The position numbers and the translations under genes were made by a program. The notes under the pieces are model-generated. The model worked only from the letters and a program-made list of their open reading frames with translations. It had not been told where the DNA came from and did not search any database. Shown one piece after another: positions 33,883 through 42,545 of a stretch of 64,000 nucleotides of DNA (positions are counted from its first letter, which is position 1; every line of letters begins with the position of its first letter). The stretch lies in contig JARGNP010000001.1 of NCBI GenBank assembly GCA_029210265.1, positions 95,742 to 159,741 on the forward strand, written 5' to 3'. The DNA is from Legionellaceae bacterium. Its GTDB lineage: Bacteria; Pseudomonadota; Gammaproteobacteria; Legionellales; Legionellaceae.

Positions 33883-35778
33883 ATGTACGAACAAATCCGC
33901 GAGATATTAAGGCGTATTGCCACAAAAGATCGTTTTGATGAGGATCGAATTCGTCAAGAGAACGATATTAAATACTTGCTTGATAGTAATCCTTTAGTAC
34001 TCAATAAAGTCGATATGTATGAGCAAAGCTTGCTCATTTGGGCTTCGAGTTATGGAAATCTTAGTGTCGTTCAATATTTGATTTTAAAAGGAGTTAATTT
34101 AAATGCGGCAACGCATTGCCCTGGCGCTCCAGACCATGGGCAAACGGCTCTGCATTGGGCTTATGCGCGTGGTTATTATGATGTTGTTCATCGATTAATT
34201 GAAGCGGGCGCTATCGACACAGGCATAAACAACCAATATAGAAAAACCAAGAGCCGAGGTAATCAAACTGTTACGGCTATGATCGTTTTAGTCAATAACC
34301 ATCTCATCCATCAAGCAACGAAAGATGGTCGATTTACGATTGTCAGAGCGTTAATAAGTAAGGATTTGAATTTATTAGAGCAAAAAAACAAAGAGGGTGA
34401 AACGCCTTTACTGTTGGCCGCTCGCTATGCGTTTGGTCAAGGTTTTGAATATTTAATTGAACAAGGTGCGAACGTTCATGTAGCAACGCATCGGCTTGGC
34501 CATCAAAGTCATGGAAAGACGGTACTTCACTGGGTGTATGAGCGGGGAAGTTTGAAACATTTGAAAATACTCATGGAACGAGGGGCCGTTGACACCCGTT
34601 TATGCGGTGATTATATATGTGATAGGGCCGTCAGGGACGGTAGATTGGATGTTATACAATTATTTTCTGAATTAAATCCTAATTTTTGGAAAGAAAACAA
34701 ACCAGCTATTAACCGGTGGATCGGTTTAGCCTCCGGTCGTATGGTGAAGGATAGTTTTGATCCTGGGAAAATGTCGTGGGAACCAGGTTGGCCAGACATG
34801 GTTGAGTATTTGGCGCGCAGCGCGGCATCGCATAATATTCAGCTGAGTCATCGTTCGCAAATAGCTCTTGTGGCACCCAAAAAATGGTCCAGTACGATGG
34901 GTAAAGCGCCCAGTGTATTTAAGTTTGTTGAGCGCGGTGTAGGATTAGATGATCCTATTCATAATCCAGGTCATCCTAGTCATGGTAAAACAGCTGTGGA
35001 ATGGGCCTTTGAGTCAAAACATTATTTCGAGATGGGGTTTTTATTGGATGCGGGAGCACGTGTTGATTATTTTCTGGGGCAGCGCTTAATCTTCTTAGCG
35101 ACGAAATGCGCTACGGTCACAGCAATTGAACGCCTGCTTGATGATCATCCTCGTTTGAAGGAACATCGAGATGGCTGGTATGAACATACCGCAATCGATA
35201 TGATATTGGAGACAGGGGAGTTTGCATCGGCTCGATATCCACTGATTTTAGCCGCACGAAGAGGCTATAAAAATATAGTTTTGGATTTAATCAAAAAAGG
35301 TCAAGATGTCAACACGGTAGTTGATTGGCCTGAATACCTAGATGTACATGGCAAAGCTGCTTTACGCTTAGCGTACGAAGCCCAGCAGTATAAAATGGTC
35401 GAATTATTACTTGATGCCGGAGCTCAAGATCGTGTTTACACAGGTAGTTATTTAATCCATCAAGCCGCTCTTGATGGACGGTGCCATATTGTCAACAGTC
35501 TTCTTAAAAACATGCCTGAATTACTGAATCAAGAAGATGCGTGTGCACATACACCGTTAGATTGGGCTATTAAAGGCGAACATGCTGCCGTATGTGATGT
35601 ATTAGTTCAGGCAGGTGCTTTTGCAAATATTCAAACAGAACAAGCAGAAGCTTATTTAGCTGGAGGTAATTTGAGATCTTTTTCGATATTTGAATCACAA
35701 GCCTCTCAGGATGAAGATTTGTCTGTTCCTGGTGAGTTGGATAAAAAACGTAAGCGCTCGGAGACTCTCGAGCTTTAA
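33883..35778 (+). CDS. Ankyrin-repeat protein with a long supra-repeat
   Basis: 631 residues of divergent ankyrin repeats. Units alternate: one type contains a conserved loop and core (PDHGQTALHWAYARGYYDVV; QSHGKTVLHWVYERG; PSHGKTAVEWAFESKHY; DVHGKAALRLAYEAQQY), the other reads like LIHQAALDGRCHIVNSLL. The HG(K/Q)T-type units recur about every 120-157 residues, so the protein grew by duplication of a multi-repeat block. The C-terminus is polar with KKRKRS, a possible nuclear-localisation-like basic cluster. No signal peptide. An effector role is inferred. Confidence 0.78.
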   Translation: MYEQIREILRRIATKDRFDEDRIRQENDIKYLLDSNPLVLNKVDMYEQSLLIWASSYGNLSVVQYLILKGVNLNAATHCPGAPDHGQTALHWAYARGYYDVVHRLIEAGAIDTGINNQYRKTKSRGNQTVTAMIVLVNNHLIHQATKDGRFTIVRALISKDLNLLEQKNKEGETPLLLAARYAFGQGFEYLIEQGANVHVATHRLGHQSHGKTVLHWVYERGSLKHLKILMERGAVDTRLCGDYICDRAVRDGRLDVIQLFSELNPNFWKENKPAINRWIGLASGRMVKDSFDPGKMSWEPGWPDMVEYLARSAASHNIQLSHRSQIALVAPKKWSSTMGKAPSVFKFVERGVGLDDPIHNPGHPSHGKTAVEWAFESKHYFEMGFLLDAGARVDYFLGQRLIFLATKCATVTAIERLLDDHPRLKEHRDGWYEHTAIDMILETGEFASARYPLILAARRGYKNIVLDLIKKGQDVNTVVDWPEYLDVHGKAALRLAYEAQQYKMVELLLDAGAQDRVYTGSYLIHQAALDGRCHIVNSLLKNMPELLNQEDACAHTPLDWAIKGEHAAVCDVLVQAGAFANIQTEQAEAYLAGGNLRSFSIFESQASQDEDLSVPGELDKKRKRSETLEL

Positions 35779-35795
35779 TTAAGGATAATTTACTC

Positions 35796-35963
35796 ATGAG
35801 ATTAAAAAATTATTTGTATCTTAAATGGAAAAAATTCAAGATTTTTTATGATGCTTCGTCAGAAAATCGGATAGGTATTTATAATATATTAGCGTTTATT
35901 ATCATCCCTACGGTTGGCATGATATTTTTATATGTTTGGGCAAATATTTTTTGGATACCGTAA
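35796..35963 (+). CDS. Small single-span membrane protein (55 residues)
   Basis: ATG 35796 begins MRLKNYLYLKWKKFKIFYD, a basic start, followed by one hydrophobic helix (IYNILAFIIIPTVGMIFLYV) and a short aromatic end. AAGGAT lies 9 bases upstream, and the gene begins 17 bases after the ankyrin gene's stop. Coding status rests on these features only. No homologue is recognised. Confidence 0.45.
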   Translation: MRLKNYLYLKWKKFKIFYDASSENRIGIYNILAFIIIPTVGMIFLYVWANIFWIP

Positions 35964-36140
35964 GTTTGCTGTAGTACGTGTTGCAAAGAGATGGATGCTA
36001 ATCATAGAGATATTGAAGCTTGATTGTATGTTTTTGACTGACCATGAGGTTAGTTTATTGCAAAGTGTAACCGTTCAGCAACGTACTTTTGAAAATAACA
36101 TCAGTAGGAATACAATATAATACTGGAAAAAGAGAGTGTA

Positions 36141-37127
36141 ATGATGAAAAAAACTAAACTGTCTGAAAAAAATCCAGCTATTATTATTTTTTTATATGGG
36201 ACTTCAACTTCAGGAAAAACCACAATTTGTAACGTCTTAAAAAATTTAATCAGCGATTTGAAAATTGATGGGACAGATGCTGCTTATGAAAGACTTGAAG
36301 GGCATAATTTTGAAAAAATTTTCAAGTATTTTAATGAGAATAAAAATCAATTTCCTGACCTAACGGATCTACATGCTATATTTACGGTCGATGAAATTTG
36401 TCATGGAATATTAGATAAACAGGTTGATATAAACAATAGAAAAATAGCACTTACGCTTGATTGGGATAAAAGTACGTTTGAACGTATGCTTGAAGAGACA
36501 TTTGGTTCAGAATTTTTAATTGAAAAAAAAGCTGTGACTACACTTCGTGTGATTGCTAAAAGCTATTATAATCAGCTATCTATGACTGCTTATGAAAATA
36601 TGTGTCTTTTAGCGATCAATAATTCATTGCAAGGTGTTCCCACTATTTTAGATGTTGTTCCTCATCCGGGACGTTCAAGCCAGTACAGGATAGACCTTTT
36701 TCAAGAAAAATTGATACAACACAATCTTATTGGCTCTTTACACATAGCATTAATCCATTGTTCAATTAATCAATTATCTTCTCGAATGGTTGAACGTAAT
36801 CGACAAGCAATAATTAATGATGATCTAGAAAATATAAGGGATGAGTCTTTCCCATTTAGGCAATACGCTCAGCTTTTTGGAACTGTTGATGATTCAAAAA
36901 ATATAAATATAGGGCAATTAAAGATAGAAGAGGCCATACAAGCAATGATCCCATTTTGTACTAATTTTAATGAGGCAAACGAAATAGTCGAAAAAATAGG
37001 GCTTATAAGCCCCTTAGTTGAAAATAATATCAGCCCTAAATGCAGCTTTGATACACTTTATGATTCAAGTTCAGAACCTGCTGAAAAAATTGCGCAAGAT
37101 ATTTATAAAATATGGGGGAATTGTTAA
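36141..37127 (+). CDS. P-loop NTPase/kinase-like protein, AT-rich
   Basis: 328 residues with an N-terminal Walker A motif LYGTSTSGKTT (about 18-28), of the kind found in zeta-toxin and chloramphenicol-phosphotransferase-like enzymes, which phosphorylate small molecules. A later LDVVPHPGRSSQYRIDLF may correspond to the strand carrying catalytic residues. No Walker B Asp can be fixed with confidence. Base composition is more AT-rich than the neighbours, suggesting a different history. A single gene between the small membrane protein and the ArsR operon. Confidence 0.6.
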   Translation: MMKKTKLSEKNPAIIIFLYGTSTSGKTTICNVLKNLISDLKIDGTDAAYERLEGHNFEKIFKYFNENKNQFPDLTDLHAIFTVDEICHGILDKQVDINNRKIALTLDWDKSTFERMLEETFGSEFLIEKKAVTTLRVIAKSYYNQLSMTAYENMCLLAINNSLQGVPTILDVVPHPGRSSQYRIDLFQEKLIQHNLIGSLHIALIHCSINQLSSRMVERNRQAIINDDLENIRDESFPFRQYAQLFGTVDDSKNINIGQLKIEEAIQAMIPFCTNFNEANEIVEKIGLISPLVENNISPKCSFDTLYDSSSEPAEKIAQDIYKIWGNC

Positions 37128-37221
37128 AAAGGGAAAGATATTGCCTAGAGCCTTGATGTACTTCAAATAATTTAAATCTAATATTTTCTGAAAAATTATA
37201 AATAATATCCTAAACTTTAAG

Positions 37222-37290
37222 TTGACAGCGGAATAACTGAATCTTAGTATAACTAAGTATTTGTATTTTGGTATATTAGAATAACTAAAT
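37222..37290 (+). promoter_or_regulatory. Promoter and palindromic operators of the arsR-carbonic anhydrase operon
   Basis: TTGACA (37222-37227), 17 bases, TAGTAT (37245-37250). The -10 box is embedded in the perfect palindrome CTTAGT-ATA-ACTAAG (37243-37257). A second imperfect copy ATTAGAATAACTAAAT is at 37275-37290, about three helical turns on. A half-site AATAACTGAAT (37232-37242) precedes the first. This is the layout expected for self-repression by the ArsR-type regulator encoded next. Confidence 0.75.
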
Positions 37291-37302
37291 ATTGGAATTA
37301 AC

Positions 37303-37674
37303 ATGCCTTCTAGAATTTTAATCGCGGAAAAAATGGCTGAATTTTTAGGCGCAATGTCTCATCCGAATCGAATCAGAATTATTGAGGATTTGTATTCCGG
37401 CGAGCAAGATGTGAACAGCTTGAGGGATATATTAGGAACCAGTCATTCGACGGTTTCTCAGCACCTGTCTGTGTTAAAAGCCAAAAAAATTGTTAAGCAC
37501 CGTAAAGAGGGTAATCGTGTTTTTTATCGTTTGTCTCAGCCTGAGTTAGCTGGCTGGCTACTTCAAGGTTTGTCTTATATAGAAGGGGGCTTGCAATCAG
37601 AGGCGATGATTCGATCGGCGGTTGATGAGGTTAAGACGCTTTGGCATTACGCGCCAGGAAAGCCTAAAGTATAA
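37303..37674 (+). CDS. ArsR-family winged-helix repressor without metal-binding cysteines
   Basis: 123 residues. The helix-turn-helix LRDILGTSHSTVSQHLSVLK (about 45-64) and wing HRKEGNRVFYRL are typical ArsR. The protein has no cysteine at all, so the usual ELCVCDL metal site is missing and it should sense something other than thiol-bound metal. It is followed after 29 bases by a beta-carbonic anhydrase, and its promoter carries two palindromes. Confidence 0.88.
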   Translation: MPSRILIAEKMAEFLGAMSHPNRIRIIEDLYSGEQDVNSLRDILGTSHSTVSQHLSVLKAKKIVKHRKEGNRVFYRLSQPELAGWLLQGLSYIEGGLQSEAMIRSAVDEVKTLWHYAPGKPKV

Positions 37675-37703
37675 ACATATTCAATCAAATAAAAAGGTGA
37701 ATT

Positions 37704-38327
37704 ATGAAAACATTAACGAAAGCAATGCAAGACGCCATGACACCTGAAATCGCATTAGATTTATTAAAAAAAGGAAATCAGCGATTTATTAATAATTTAA
37801 AAGTTAATCGTAATTTGCTCCAGCAAGCAAATGAAACATCAGATGGTCAACATCCGTGCGCTGTTGTTTTAAGTTGTATCGATTCTCGAACATCGGCCGA
37901 GTTAATTTTTGATCAGGGCTTAGGCGATATTTTTAGTGTGCGTATTGCAGGTACAATTATTAACGATGATATTTTAGGCAGCATGGAGTTTGGTTGTAAA
38001 GTTGCGGGGGCTAAAATAATTGTCGTGTTAGGTCATACGCAATGTGGCGCAATCAAAGGTGCTTGTGATCATGTGGAAATGGGACATTTGACGGGTTTAT
38101 TAAGCAAAATAGAACCGGCTATCAACGCTGAAAAAACAGTGACTGAAAATCGCACCTCAAGTAATGATGAGTTTGTAGAAAAAGTAACGGCTCTTAGTAT
38201 ACAAAGAACGGTTCAGGCAATTACGGAGCGTAGTCCTATTTTAAAAGAGCTCATAGAGTCCGGAGAATGCGGCATTATTGGTGGGAACCATGATATATCC
38301 AGCGGAGAGGTTGTTTTTTACAAATAG
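37704..38327 (+). CDS. Beta-class carbonic anhydrase
   Basis: Interconverts CO2 and bicarbonate in the cytoplasm. The 207 residues contain the zinc ligands in LSCIDSR (about 53-59) and VLGHTQCGAIKG (about 112), the RIAGTIIND segment, and MEFGCKVAGAKIIVV. AAAAGGTG lies before the ATG. It is the second gene of the ArsR-controlled operon, so its expression is probably conditional. Confidence 0.94.
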   Translation: MKTLTKAMQDAMTPEIALDLLKKGNQRFINNLKVNRNLLQQANETSDGQHPCAVVLSCIDSRTSAELIFDQGLGDIFSVRIAGTIINDDILGSMEFGCKVAGAKIIVVLGHTQCGAIKGACDHVEMGHLTGLLSKIEPAINAEKTVTENRTSSNDEFVEKVTALSIQRTVQAITERSPILKELIESGECGIIGGNHDISSGEVVFYK

Positions 38328-38477
38328 TGTTGTTTATATTGGCGGTATAGGAGGTCGTTTTTTGTTTTGGGGAGAGCTGTGAAGTCCAGGTGATTATATA
38401 GTCTTGTTGATTATATATTGAGCTTGCGGTATACTGCAGGCCATAATCCGTACTTGATGTTTTGGAGGAAATACCCC

Positions 38478-39170
38478 ATGCCTTTCTTTTTATACTCGCA
38501 GATAGATAAAGATATTGCTGTTCAAAAAGAGCAAGATAGAAGCGCTATAAGCAACGCTGCTAAAAACACGACTTTATCTGCTGAAGATAAACAGAAGCTC
38601 CAAAATTTTATACGGTCTATCGAGGAACTATATCATTTATTCAATCGTGAGTATGGGGTTCCAGCTGAGGCTCTAAATACAAGACTGCATAATTTATCTG
38701 TCTTCGCGAAGACTAAAATAGAAATGGGCATGGGAGTAAATTATGAAAATAATACAGTACCCAGTGAACTTAATTTTCTTGGTCGGTTATTGAATAATCA
38801 TAAAAGTAACGATAACTTGAAGCAGGATTATTTTAAAGCTGGGGTCATCGCGGGTCTTGCTCTTGCGCTTTCTCTTTTAGCCGTGGCCGCACTGTCTGTA
38901 TCGATTTATGCTGGTATGGCAACGATATTAATAGGGGTGTGTTGCCTGTTGATGGCAGCAGCTTCAGGCTTTGTGGCTTTATACTTTGGGGAAAAGAGTA
39001 TCGATACTTACAAACTCGAACAAGATCATCAACTCAATAATATCCAAAGTTTTTTTGGTGGTAGGAATGAGGATTCAGTCAATCTCCGCAATGAAGGCCT
39101 TCTTTTGTTCCCGGAAGATACGGAAGATACGGAAAATACGGATTATGACGGAGAAGAAATGATACTTTAA
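38478..39170 (+). CDS. Membrane protein of a local two-member family (copy 1)
   Basis: 230 residues, unknown family. Begins MPFFLYSQIDKD. The helical region has IEELYHLFNREYG, then a pair of adjacent hydrophobic helices (about 122-175), YFGEKSIDTYKLEQDHQLNN and an acidic tail with short repeats (PEDTEDTENTD, from a 9-base repeat near 39113-39139). The gene at 42546 is a clear paralogue with the same order of segments. ATG 38478 is preferred because GGAGGAA lies 7 bases upstream. Confidence 0.62.
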   Translation: MPFFLYSQIDKDIAVQKEQDRSAISNAAKNTTLSAEDKQKLQNFIRSIEELYHLFNREYGVPAEALNTRLHNLSVFAKTKIEMGMGVNYENNTVPSELNFLGRLLNNHKSNDNLKQDYFKAGVIAGLALALSLLAVAALSVSIYAGMATILIGVCCLLMAAASGFVALYFGEKSIDTYKLEQDHQLNNIQSFFGGRNEDSVNLRNEGLLLFPEDTEDTENTDYDGEEMIL

Positions 39171-39180
39171 AAGTGCGTTG

Positions 39181-39214
39181 CTCTTGGTTTTTTTTGAAAT
39201 AAAAACGCCAAGAG
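39181..39214 (+). repeat. Hairpin downstream of copy 1
   Basis: CTCTTGG (39181-39187) and CCAAGAG (39208-39214) with an A/T-rich partly pairing loop, 11 bases after the stop. Possibly a terminator. Confidence 0.5.
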
Positions 39215-39448
39215 TAAATCCGAAGTCTGAAATATATTTACACTTTTGAAGTAAAAATCTAATATCCTCTAACGTATCAAAATTTTATCCGAGCTTGCTG
39301 ATAAATTAGCTGTTAGAATATGCCGTGATGATCCTAAGTGCCAAGCACCAGGGTCCCGATTTTATTATGCTGATTGAGGCTGTTGCTGTGGGTGCAACTC
39401 TTGAGAGCTTTACTTAAATATATAAATACCACCGAGGTGAATTTTTTT

Positions 39449-41236
39449 ATGACTATGTCTCGTCTTTTACAAAACGCTTTGAAACTTGCTGAAAGTTCAT
39501 TAAAAGCCAATTTAGAAAAAATTAATCGTATCAATGTCTTTCCTGTAGCCGATAATGATACGGGCTCGAATTTGTTTCGTACCGTTAAAGGTGCTGCCGA
39601 TGGTTTAAATACTGGTGATTCATACAGTAATCTACTTGAATCGTATACCCAAAGTGTTTTTTTGAAGGCAAGTGGTAATTCAGGCATGATGTTTTCAATG
39701 TTCTTATCGCATTTTACCGAATGCTTGTCATGTGATATGGCTATTGATCTCAATCTATCTAGACTCGCACAGGCTTTGCTCACCGCAAGCCAGCAATCCA
39801 AAAAGAAAATAGATGATTTTGTTTCGGGAACATTAATTTCTTATCTTGAAAGTGTTGCGCTTGGTATGACGAAGCTCACAACGCTATCGCTTTCTGAAAA
39901 TGATTTTGGTGCATTAAGCGACTTGCTTTCGACGCGGTTAGACAAAACATCGGTCGATAATCCCTATCTAAAAGATACGTCGCTGGTTGATGCCGGTGCT
40001 ATGGGTGTACATTATTGGCTTACAGGTTTTATTGCTGGATTATGTCATGTAGAAAAAGATCGTGTGATTCCAGATGTTGAAGACGATGTTTCGGTTTCCG
40101 ACCATTGCGAATCCGTTCATTGGGAAACCAAACCTAATTATAGTTATTGCGTTCAAATTACGTTGACTATTTCTGAAGATAAGCAATCTCAGTTATCAAG
40201 TGATTTAGCTGCACACGGAGATTGTAATTTAAATCTTTATCGACATGGTCAAAGCCGAGTTCATGTTCATACAAATGATTCTAAAGCATTATTCAAAAAA
40301 ATTATGACGTATGCTGATGTGACGGAAGTAAAAATTGAAAACATGATGATGCAATATCAGGCTAATCAATCCAAAGGTGGGATTGCCATTGTCACGGATT
40401 CTTCCGCTGATATTCCTCAAGCTATTTTGGATGAACATGCAATTCATTGTATTCCACTTACAATTACACACGGCCAGCAAGTGATGCTCGATGGATTAAC
40501 GATTGATGAAACGGATTTAGCGTCGAGAATGCAGTCACATTCAGAGTATCCAAAAACGGCGAGCCCTTCGCTAGGCATGATTAAAGAATCGTTTGCTTGG
40601 CTTTCAAAAACACATGAGCATGTGATTGTTGTTGCTATTAGCTCCAAAATGAGCGCTACGTATCAAGCATTTAAAAATTTGGCGAGTGAGTTTAGTAATA
40701 TATCGGTCATTGATAGTCGCACAACGTCAGGTGCACATGGTTGGATTGTTTCCTCGGTTGCAGATATGGCTAAGAAAGGCTTAAGTGTTGAGACGATTTT
40801 AACAAAAGCACAGCAGTTGATTAAAGATACAGATGTTTTTATTTTATTAAATGACTGTGATGCCATGACTAAAAGTGGTCGATTTGGTCGAGCAAAAGCT
40901 TGGGTTGCTCAAACCATGAAATTTAAGCCTATCGTTGGTATAAATCAAGATGGCGCCGGTGTTTTACTTGGCAATGCCATGAGTTTGCCTAAGCAGTTAG
41001 ATAAGCTTTTCAAGATGATTCGGGAAAAGCATGAGCAAAATCCAATTCGACGCTTTAGCATTTTGCATTCAGATAACCATGCGAATGCCGTGGAGTTAGA
41101 GTCTGTACTCGAACAAAAGCTTGCATTAAAATCATCTGGAATTTTACCTGTATCGGCCGTTATTCAGCTTCACGCTGGGCAAGGTGCTCTGGCTGTTGCT
41201 ATTGAACAAGAGCATGAACATGATTTTGCTGAGTAG
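39449..41236 (+). CDS. DAK2 (FakA-like) and DegV (FakB-like) fusion protein
   Basis: 595 residues. The N-terminal part is a DAK2 kinase domain with the nucleotide/metal motif FPVADNDTGSNLF, GNSGMMFSMFL and LVDAGAMGVHYWLTGF. From about 310 it becomes a DegV fatty-acid-binding domain: GGIAIVTDSSADIPQAIL, AISSKMSATYQAFKNL and VIDSRTTSGAHGWIV. In Gram-positive bacteria FakA and FakB are separate proteins that phosphorylate exogenous fatty acids for lipid synthesis; here they are one chain. ATG 39449 is chosen behind GAGGTG. It overlaps the following DUF1295 gene. Confidence 0.85.
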   Translation: MTMSRLLQNALKLAESSLKANLEKINRINVFPVADNDTGSNLFRTVKGAADGLNTGDSYSNLLESYTQSVFLKASGNSGMMFSMFLSHFTECLSCDMAIDLNLSRLAQALLTASQQSKKKIDDFVSGTLISYLESVALGMTKLTTLSLSENDFGALSDLLSTRLDKTSVDNPYLKDTSLVDAGAMGVHYWLTGFIAGLCHVEKDRVIPDVEDDVSVSDHCESVHWETKPNYSYCVQITLTISEDKQSQLSSDLAAHGDCNLNLYRHGQSRVHVHTNDSKALFKKIMTYADVTEVKIENMMMQYQANQSKGGIAIVTDSSADIPQAILDEHAIHCIPLTITHGQQVMLDGLTIDETDLASRMQSHSEYPKTASPSLGMIKESFAWLSKTHEHVIVVAISSKMSATYQAFKNLASEFSNISVIDSRTTSGAHGWIVSSVADMAKKGLSVETILTKAQQLIKDTDVFILLNDCDAMTKSGRFGRAKAWVAQTMKFKPIVGINQDGAGVLLGNAMSLPKQLDKLFKMIREKHEQNPIRRFSILHSDNHANAVELESVLEQKLALKSSGILPVSAVIQLHAGQGALAVAIEQEHEHDFAE

Positions 41237-41972
41237 TTTGTTTTTTAGTTTATGCCTTATGCTTGTCGCGTGGGGCATTTATTTAAAAACAAAGAATCCA
41301 GCATTGATTGATATTTTCTGGGGACTCAATATTTGTGCTATGGGTCTTATCTATTTATCTTTACGAGATGCAAGCGCGCTAACTTGGATAGCAGCCGCCC
41401 TGCTTGTGGCTTGGGGTGTGCGGTTATCCCTGTTTTTGTTATTTACACGAGGTATCAAAGGCCATCGTGATACAAGATATGAAGCCTTAGCGAGTGATTG
41501 GAAGCGCAAAGCGCTGGGGTTTTTAGGGCAGTATCTGTTGCAAGGCTTACTGGCCTGGGTGATAGCGCTGCCTTTTTTTATGCTGCAATATGTGCAAAAT
41601 ATGAATGCGATAAGATTTTTTAGCGTTATTTTGATTCTTATCGGCATTTCTGGGGAAGCGATTGCAGATTATCAGCTTCATGTTCATAAGCAGCAGGGTA
41701 AAAAGAAAGTTTTGGACCATGGGCTTTGGCGCTATTCTCGCCATCCAAATTATTTTTTTGAATGTGTGATATGGCTTGGATTCTCGCTTATGGGGGCAAG
41801 TATGGGGTTTGGCGTTCTGTCACTACTTTCGATTACAACCCTTTTTTGTATTATGTGGTTTGGGACGATTCCAATGACTGAAGCACAGTCGCTTAAAAAA
41901 CGAAAGGATTATAAAGCCTACATGGAATCAACCTCATGTTTTATGCCTTGGTATACTAAAGCTAAAAACTAA
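41214..41972 (+). CDS. DUF1295 / steroid-5-alpha-reductase-like membrane protein
   Basis: 252 residues, about seven hydrophobic helices. The DUF1295 signature is clear: NPALIDIFWGLNICAMGL, AWGVRLSLFLLFTR, HGLWRYSRHPNYFFECVIWL and YKAYMESTSCFMPW. The RHPNYF motif is shared with isoprenylcysteine methyltransferases and steroid reductases, which modify lipids. The start overlaps the end of the FakA/FakB-like gene by 23 bases (ATG 41214 or 41220), so they are translationally linked. Confidence 0.88.
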   Translation: MNMILLSSLFFSLCLMLVAWGIYLKTKNPALIDIFWGLNICAMGLIYLSLRDASALTWIAAALLVAWGVRLSLFLLFTRGIKGHRDTRYEALASDWKRKALGFLGQYLLQGLLAWVIALPFFMLQYVQNMNAIRFFSVILILIGISGEAIADYQLHVHKQQGKKKVLDHGLWRYSRHPNYFFECVIWLGFSLMGASMGFGVLSLLSITTLFCIMWFGTIPMTEAQSLKKRKDYKAYMESTSCFMPWYTKAKN

Positions 41973-42376
41973 GCCATAAGTTTATTTAAAAAAGCGCAAA
42001 AACCGCTGGTTACAGCGCATATAAACATTCCCCATAGCGAATCGATGAGCGCAATTTGGGTGGTCCAGGCTTGAAGGGTCGCGAGGTTAGTTAGGTCATA
42101 AATGCCATACACGACCAAACCAAGTAATGCGCCGTACACGAAAGATAAAGTGATATCTTGTTGAGCAAGCGGTAAAACAATAAACCATATCATTGTAGAA
42201 AATAAGAGATATACGCCTATGGCCGGAATCAGTCGAGGTGTGATGGTTTGTCCGTTCATTAAGAGCAGAGAGCCAATATTATCTAAATATAGATTTTTAC
42301 CTATAAAACCTAACCATATAAAATCCAGGCATGTAAATAACAGCAGGGTGGGTAATAGGCATTTTATGGCGTGCAT
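41969..42376 (-). CDS. DUF2177 family membrane protein
   Basis: 135 residues, four hydrophobic helices, with FTCLDFIWLGFIGKNLYLDN and GLVVYGIYDLTNLATLQAW, typical of DUF2177. Function unknown; the family often travels with DUF1295 and cyclopropane-lipid genes. ATG 42376 (MHAIKC) has GGAGG five bases upstream and is preferred over 42400. It is convergent with the DUF1295 gene and overlaps its end by four bases. Confidence 0.86.
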   Translation of the reverse strand: MHAIKCLLPTLLLFTCLDFIWLGFIGKNLYLDNIGSLLLMNGQTITPRLIPAIGVYLLFSTMIWFIVLPLAQQDITLSFVYGALLGLVVYGIYDLTNLATLQAWTTQIALIDSLWGMFICAVTSGFCAFLNKLMA

Positions 42377-42545
42377 GTAACCTCCAAAGATTATCTTCAT
42401 TTATGAATACAGCAATCTTAGTAGATTAACATCGTAACTAAATGTTTGGCCAGGGTATATCATAATGTGTCCACTGAGTAGACATCTAGATCTTTTTTTT
42501 TACTTGGGGTATAATGTGTTCTTTGAAGTTTTTAGGAGATAATTC

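Noticed and set aside
35932..36120. Plus-strand open frame of 62 codons
   Set aside because: It overlaps the end of the more plausible 55-residue membrane protein, lacks a ribosome-binding site and has random-looking composition.
39334..39801. Minus-strand open frame of 155 codons
   Set aside because: It lies opposite the DAK2 domain, which has recognisable motifs; the antisense translation shows none.
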